Part shown: in pieces, positions 6,209 to 9,888 of the stretch
Position numbering within the stretch: position 1 is the first letter of the stretch
Layout: each line of letters opens with the position of its first letter
NCBI GenBank assembly: GCA_013694825.1
Contig: JACDBR010000035.1
Location: 1 to 9,888 of the forward strand
DNA from: Solirubrobacterales bacterium
GTDB lineage: Bacteria; Actinomycetota; Thermoleophilia; Solirubrobacterales; 70-9
Direction of reading: 5' to 3'
DNA: 9,888 bases
The notes under the pieces: generated by a model
Told to the model about the DNA's origin: nothing
Database searches by the model: none
The model's input: only the letters and a program-made list of their open reading frames with translations
Made by a program: the position numbers and the translations under genes

Positions 6209-6490
6209 ATGAGCGTCACGGTCAAGATCCCCTCACAGCTTCGCACCGCGACCGGGGGAGAGGGCGAGCTCGAGGTTGAGGGGTCGACCGTCGGTGAGGC
6301 CCTCGACTCGGTCTTCGACGAGCACGACGGCCTACGCGAGCGGATCACCGAGGACGGGACACTGCGGCGCTTCGTCAACGTCTACGTCTCGGGCGAGGAC
6401 ATCCGCTTCCAGGACGGCCTCGATACCGAGCTCTCCGACGGCGACGAGGTGACGATCCTGCCCGCGGTCGCCGGTGGCGCCCAGCACTGA
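6209..6490 (+). CDS. CysO/MoaD/ThiS-type sulfur carrier protein
   Basis: 93 residues, beta-grasp ubiquitin-like fold. These small proteins carry sulfur as a C-terminal Gly-Gly thiocarboxylate, made by an E1-like adenylyltransferase and a sulfur donor. The second half (RRFVNVYVSGEDIRF at 53-67, then LSDGDEVTILPAVAGG at 75-90) closely resembles mycobacterial CysO, the carrier for CysM-dependent cysteine synthesis, as I remember that sequence. Unlike CysO, the Gly-Gly is followed by Ala-Gln-His, so it would have to be trimmed, presumably by a JAMM-type protease (Mec in mycobacteria). No such protease or E1-like enzyme lies in the window. It begins 17 bases after the PLP enzyme gene with only a weak GGTAGGG upstream, and its end overlaps the next start by 17 bases. 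The partner is most likely the PLP enzyme next door; a molybdopterin role is less likely. Confidence 0.9.
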   Translation: MSVTVKIPSQLRTATGGEGELEVEGSTVGEALDSVFDEHDGLRERITEDGTLRRFVNVYVSGEDIRFQDGLDTELSDGDEVTILPAVAGGAQH

Positions 6491-7286
6491 GCTCGCCGAG
6501 ATCCCGGTCGCGATCCTCTGTGGCGGCAGGGGGACCCGGCTGCAGGAGAGGACGCATGCGATCCCCAAGGCGCTGGTTGAGATCGGGGCGATGCCGATCC
6601 TCTGGCACGTGGTCAGGATCTATGCCGCCCAGGGCCTGCGACGGTTCCTGCTGCTGACGGGCTACCTGGGCGATCAGATCGAGAGCTTCGCCGCCGCCGC
6701 CACGTGGCCCGACGGGATCGAGGTGGAGTGCGTCGACACCGGCCTCGAGACGCCGACGGGAGGCCGGCTCGCCGCGGCGGGCGAGCGGCTTCGGGCCGCC
6801 GGCACGTTCTGCGTTACCTATGCCGACGGAGTGGCCGATATCGACCTCGGCGCGCTGCTGGCCTTCCACCGCCAGCACGGTGACCTGGCGACGGTGACCG
6901 TCGTCCGCCCCTTCTCGCAGTTCGGCTTCGCCGAGATAGACGAGCGGGGCCTCGTGCGCCGCTTCGACGAGAAGCCTCGGCTCGAGGGCTGGGTCAACGG
7001 CGGCTTCCAGTGCTTCGAGCCCGGCTTCGTCGACTACCTCGAGCCGACCAGCGTGCTCGAGCAGGACCCGCTGCGCCGTCTCGCCGCCGAGCGCGAGCTC
7101 CACGCCTTCCAGCACACCGGGTTCTGGGATTGCCTGGACACCTACAAGGACGCCGTGATGCTGAATGACCTCTGGCGAGCCGGCTCCGCGCCCTGGGCCG
7201 TCTGGGAGAGCCCGACGTCGCCCGCGAGCGGCACGGCCCTGGCGGGCGACGCGGGGACCGTACCCAACGCAGGGCGCGCGGAATGA
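6474..7286 (+). CDS. rfbF: Glucose-1-phosphate cytidylyltransferase-like nucleotidyltransferase
   Basis: 270 residues. It joins a sugar-1-phosphate to a nucleotide triphosphate, most likely CTP plus glucose-1-phosphate giving CDP-glucose. Family marks: the nucleotide loop CGGRGTRL (16-23), PKALVEIGAMPILWH (31-45, canonical form KPKPMVEIGGKPILWH), VDTGLETPTGGRL (87-99), the metal-site YADGVADID (116-124), EKPRLEGWVNGGF (166-178) and GFWDCLDT (216-223). The VDTG...TGGRL and DGVADI segments point to RfbF rather than to the glucose thymidylyl- or uridylyltransferases. The last ~30 residues are low-complexity and outside the fold. The start is a GTG inside the end of the sulfur-carrier gene (17-base overlap); the next in-frame ATG is far inside the domain. 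No clear Shine-Dalgarno is visible, so translation may depend on coupling. The following SDR gene is its expected pathway partner. Confidence 0.78.
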   Translation: MAPSTELAEIPVAILCGGRGTRLQERTHAIPKALVEIGAMPILWHVVRIYAAQGLRRFLLLTGYLGDQIESFAAAATWPDGIEVECVDTGLETPTGGRLAAAGERLRAAGTFCVTYADGVADIDLGALLAFHRQHGDLATVTVVRPFSQFGFAEIDERGLVRRFDEKPRLEGWVNGGFQCFEPGFVDYLEPTSVLEQDPLRRLAAERELHAFQHTGFWDCLDTYKDAVMLNDLWRAGSAPWAVWESPTSPASGTALAGDAGTVPNAGRAE

Positions 7287-8284
7287 GGGCACTCGTCACC
7301 GGTGCCCGTGGGTTCGCGGGCGCTTGGCTGGCGCGCGGGCTGCTGGAGCGGGGCGACGAGGTCGTGGCGCTCGACCGCTCGCCGCTCGCGGCAGGGCGCA
7401 GCTCGGCGCTCGAGCTGCTGGGCTTGAGCGACGAGGTCGAGGAGCTGGAGGGCGACCTGCGCGACGGCGAGGCCTTGGCCCGGGCGGTGAACGGCGCCGA
7501 GGCCGTCTTCCACCTCGCCGCCCAGACTCTGGTCGGCGTCGCGGCGAGCGATCCGGCGGAGACGCTCGACGTCAATGTCCGCGGCACCTGGCTGCTGCTC
7601 GAGGCCTGCCGGCGCGAGGGCGCGGGGCGGGTGGTGGTCGCCTCCTCCGACAAGGCCTACGGCGCCCAGCCCGAGCTGCCCTACCGCGAGGACCAGCCGC
7701 TTCGCCCGTCGGCTCCGTATGAGGTCTCGAAGGCCGCCGCCGACCTGATCGCGCGCAGCTACTGGAGCTCTTACGGTCTGCCCGTCGCCGTGACGAGGTT
7801 CGCCAACCTCTACGGCGGCGCCGACACGAACTGGTCGCGGCTAGTCCCCGAGGCGGTCTGCGCCGCGCTCGAAGGCCGCCCGCCGGTGCTTCGCTCCGAC
7901 GGCAGCCCGCGCCGCGACCTGCTCTACGTGAGCGATGCGGTCACCGCCTATCTGGCGATCGCCGATGCGCTCGGCGCCGGCGCGGGCAGGGGAGAGGCGT
8001 TCAACGCCGGCGGCGGCGAGCCGCACTCAGTCGGCGAGGTGGTCGCGACGATCGCCGAGCTCTCCGGCACGGGCGTCGAGCCGGAGGTCCTCGGGCCCGC
8101 CAATCCCAGCGGCGAGATCGACTCGCAATGGGTCGACGCCTCGAAGCTCGCCGCGCTGACCGGCTGGGCGCCGCGGGTCGGCCTGCGGGAGGGGCTCGGA
8201 CTGACGATCGAGTGGTTCCGCGAGCACTCGAGGGTGAGGCCGCCGCTTGCCGGCTCACGGGTCCGAGAGAGCGGGTCTGGGTAG
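7283..8284 (+). CDS. rfbG: NAD-dependent sugar-nucleotide dehydratase, CDP-glucose 4,6-dehydratase-like
   Basis: 333 residues, extended short-chain dehydrogenase/reductase. It has the Rossmann motif GARGFAG (7-13), Asp31 after the second strand for NAD binding, FHLAAQ (76-81), VASSDKAYG (119-127) and the catalytic YEVSK (Tyr146, Lys150). The SSDKAYG segment and RFANLYGGADTNWSRLVPE (172-190) resemble CDP-glucose 4,6-dehydratases (RfbG/DdhB), which make CDP-4-keto-6-deoxyglucose for deoxysugar synthesis. Other NAD-dependent epimerases or dehydratases, including GDP-mannose types, remain possible. The ATG overlaps the preceding stop as ATGA, so the two enzymes are coupled and probably act in sequence. 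The final ~20 residues are a polar tail after the last domain helix. No further deoxysugar genes follow; the next gene is a transporter. Confidence 0.78.
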   Translation: MRALVTGARGFAGAWLARGLLERGDEVVALDRSPLAAGRSSALELLGLSDEVEELEGDLRDGEALARAVNGAEAVFHLAAQTLVGVAASDPAETLDVNVRGTWLLLEACRREGAGRVVVASSDKAYGAQPELPYREDQPLRPSAPYEVSKAAADLIARSYWSSYGLPVAVTRFANLYGGADTNWSRLVPEAVCAALEGRPPVLRSDGSPRRDLLYVSDAVTAYLAIADALGAGAGRGEAFNAGGGEPHSVGEVVATIAELSGTGVEPEVLGPANPSGEIDSQWVDASKLAALTGWAPRVGLREGLGLTIEWFREHSRVRPPLAGSRVRESGSG

Positions 8285-8342
8285 AGGCGGCCGGGGTCTA
8301 CTAGGCTCGCCGAGTGAGCTGCGCTGCGTCGGCCGAGGCTTC

Positions 8343-9716
8343 GTGACCGACCCGTACGGCGGTCGCGGGCTCCGTGTCCCGGAGAGCTTTCCGAGACCCT
8401 GGCTTCGCTCCGACCAGCCGGTTCCGCGGCGCCTCGTGCGGCCGGTTGAGCGCTTCCTCAGCGTCGAGGCCGGTAGCGGCTCGGTTCTGCTGCTCGCCGC
8501 GGTGGCGGCGCTGATCTGGGCCAACGTCTCGGCTGAGGGCTACGAGGGCTTCTGGGGCACCGAGATCTCGCTGACAGCGGGCTCTCTCGAGCTCACCGAG
8601 AGCCTGCGCGACTGGGTCAACGACCTGCTGATGGCGATCTTCTTCTTCCTGATCTCGCTCGAGGTCAAGCGCGAGGTCCTGTTCGGCGACCTCAGCGACC
8701 GGCGCGTGGCGGCGGCTCCGATCGCCGCCGCGATCGGCGGGATGATCCTTCCGGCGCTGCTCTTCCTGCTCTTGAACATGGGGGAGGGCGGGAGCCCCAG
8801 CGGCTGGGCGATCCCGATTGCCACCGACGTCGCCTTCGCGCTCGCGCTGCTCGCGACGATCGGCCGGATGGCGCCGGGCGGCCTGCGGTCCTTCCTGCTG
8901 ACGGTGGCGATCGTCGACGACATCGGCACGATCGTCGTGATCGCGCTGTTCTTCACCGACGACCTCTCGCTGGCCTGGCTGGCGGTGGCGGCGGGCCTGT
9001 CGCTGGCCGTATGGCTGATGTCGCGGGTCGGGATCCGCCACCTCGCCGCCTACGTCGCGGCGGCCGCGGTGCTCTGGGTGGCGGTCTTCGAATCCGGGGT
9101 GCACGCGACTATCGCCGGCGTGATCCTGGGCTTCTTGACCCCGTCGCGGCCCTTTCATCGGCCCGATCCGACCGCCCGCGTGATCGCCGAGGACCTCGAT
9201 GAGCTCGAGCGCACGGACGACGCCGAGGTCGAGGAGGGAACGATGATCTCCGTCGCCCGCCTGGCCGGCGAGGCGGCATCGCCCCTGAACCGCATGGAAG
9301 AGCGCCTGCACCCCTGGAGCGCCTACTTGATCCTGCCGTTGTTTGCGCTCGCCAACGCTGGCATCCCGCTCTCGGCCTCCGTGCTGGGGGCCGTGTTCAC
9401 CGAGCCGCTCGGCCTTGGCATCCTCGTCGGCCTGCTGGTGGGCAAGCCGCTGGGGATCTTCCTGGCGAGCTTCGCAGCCGTGCGGCTGGCCGGCGCGCGA
9501 CTGCCGGAGGGGATCGGCTTCTCCGCGCTCCCGGCGCTCGGCCTGGTCGCCGGAATCGGGTTCACGGTCGCGATCTTCATCTCCGACCTCGCCTTCAGCG
9601 GCGCCGAGCTCGCCGAGGCGAAGGCGGCGATCCTCGTCGCCTCGGCGCTCGCCAGCCTGCTCGCCGTGCTCGCCTTCGCAGCCCGGCGGGCCTTCGGCGG
9701 GAGGCTCCGCGAGTGA
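8343..9716 (+). CDS. nhaA: NhaA-type Na+/H+ antiporter
   Basis: 457 residues. It is an inner-membrane antiporter that expels Na+ (or Li+) in exchange for protons, important for salt and alkaline pH tolerance. Motifs match NhaA: ATDVAFALALLATIG (160-174) with Asp162, the ion-binding VAIVDDIGTIVVIALFFT (188-205) with Asp192 and Asp193, SGVHATIAGV (251-260), and VGKPLGI with Lys368, the counterpart of E. coli Lys300. About a dozen hydrophobic segments are spread from residue 47 to 450. A hydrophilic acidic stretch (about 272-322, EDLDELERTDDAEVEEG) separates the two halves, longer than in E. coli. A ~35-residue polar N-terminus precedes the first helix. GTG 8343 was chosen: it has GAGG four bases before it, and upstream codons would overlap the previous gene and look like shadow sequence. 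The 58-base gap before it shows no convincing promoter or terminator. Confidence 0.93.
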   Translation: MTDPYGGRGLRVPESFPRPWLRSDQPVPRRLVRPVERFLSVEAGSGSVLLLAAVAALIWANVSAEGYEGFWGTEISLTAGSLELTESLRDWVNDLLMAIFFFLISLEVKREVLFGDLSDRRVAAAPIAAAIGGMILPALLFLLLNMGEGGSPSGWAIPIATDVAFALALLATIGRMAPGGLRSFLLTVAIVDDIGTIVVIALFFTDDLSLAWLAVAAGLSLAVWLMSRVGIRHLAAYVAAAAVLWVAVFESGVHATIAGVILGFLTPSRPFHRPDPTARVIAEDLDELERTDDAEVEEGTMISVARLAGEAASPLNRMEERLHPWSAYLILPLFALANAGIPLSASVLGAVFTEPLGLGILVGLLVGKPLGIFLASFAAVRLAGARLPEGIGFSALPALGLVAGIGFTVAIFISDLAFSGAELAEAKAAILVASALASLLAVLAFAARRAFGGRLRE

Positions 9717-9888
9717 GCGCGCCGACCCATCACCTGACGAGCGCCGATGGGCGCCGGCTCGAGTTCGCGCTCGGCGGCCCGGACAACGGCGCGCTCGTCG
9801 TCTCTCACCACGGCACCCCGGGCTGCGGCAGCCTGTTCGAGCCGATGCTCGAGGAGGGCGCCCAGCGGGGCTTTCGCCACGCCTCGAT
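9713..9888 (+). CDS. Alpha/beta hydrolase, N-terminal fragment (cut by window edge)
   Basis: Only the first 58 codons are in the window and the frame is open at the end. After a short lead, LEFALGG...ALVVSHHGTPGC (about 16-38) gives the strand and the HHGTPG oxyanion-hole turn typical of alpha/beta-hydrolase-fold enzymes such as proline-iminopeptidase-like esterases. The GTG start overlaps the nhaA stop as GTGA, with GGGAGG eight bases upstream, so it continues the same transcript. The catalytic serine lies beyond the window, so activity cannot be judged. Confidence 0.75.
   Translation, partial: MSAPTHHLTSADGRRLEFALGGPDNGALVVSHHGTPGCGSLFEPMLEEGAQRGFRHAS

Noticed and set aside
8285..8342. Separate promoter for nhaA in the 58-base gap
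   Set aside because: TACTAG-like sequence is present, but no -35 at suitable spacing could be found.
8301..9311. Minus-strand open frame opposite nhaA
   Set aside because: His/Arg/Asp-rich composition typical of antisense shadow; NhaA on the other strand is unambiguous.

Overview
The window is high-GC DNA with almost gap-free coding. Start codons are often GTG and several stop/start pairs overlap (ATGA, GTGA). Gene content (a CysO-like sulfur carrier beside a threonine-synthase-like enzyme, an actinobacterial-type HIT hydrolase, a CorA with a GMN motif, NhaA) suggests a chromosomal segment of a high-GC actinobacterium, perhaps a deep lineage such as Thermoleophilia. The lineage is an inference from style and protein motifs, not from a marker gene. 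No mobile element, CRISPR array, tRNA or rRNA was recognised.

Left part, minus strand (1-4683). Reading leftward: a CorA-type divalent cation channel; a 214-base gap holding a GC hairpin and two copies of a 39-base palindromic repeat; then a compact run of HIT-family nucleotide phosphorylase/hydrolase, phosphomannomutase/phosphoglucomutase, metallo-beta-lactamase-fold hydrolase and the N-terminal half of a lipid (diacylglycerol) kinase cut by the window edge. The last four genes abut or overlap and are probably one operon.

Centre (4684-4946). Between the divergent corA and threonine-synthase-like genes lies a clear SAM-I (S-box) riboswitch with an expression platform of the transcription-attenuation kind. 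P1, a 10-bp antiterminator and a terminator hairpin followed by seven T residues can all be drawn, and they are mutually exclusive. The terminator lies upstream of the Shine-Dalgarno and ATG of the next gene.

Right part, plus strand (4947-9888). The riboswitch leads into a threonine-synthase-like PLP enzyme, a CysO/MoaD/ThiS-type sulfur carrier protein, a glucose-1-phosphate cytidylyltransferase-like enzyme, a CDP-glucose 4,6-dehydratase-like SDR, an NhaA Na+/H+ antiporter and the start of an alpha/beta hydrolase. Junctions are overlapping or very short, except for 58 bases before nhaA.

The most interesting reading is that the SAM riboswitch, the PLP enzyme and the sulfur carrier form a methionine-regulated sulfur-assimilation unit. 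In it the so-called threonine synthase may make homocysteine from an activated homoserine and a protein thiocarboxylate rather than, or as well as, threonine. The carrier ends in Gly-Gly followed by three extra residues, so it would need proteolytic trimming. The sugar-nucleotide genes downstream may be read through from the same promoter. The phosphohexomutase on the other strand could supply glucose-1-phosphate to them.
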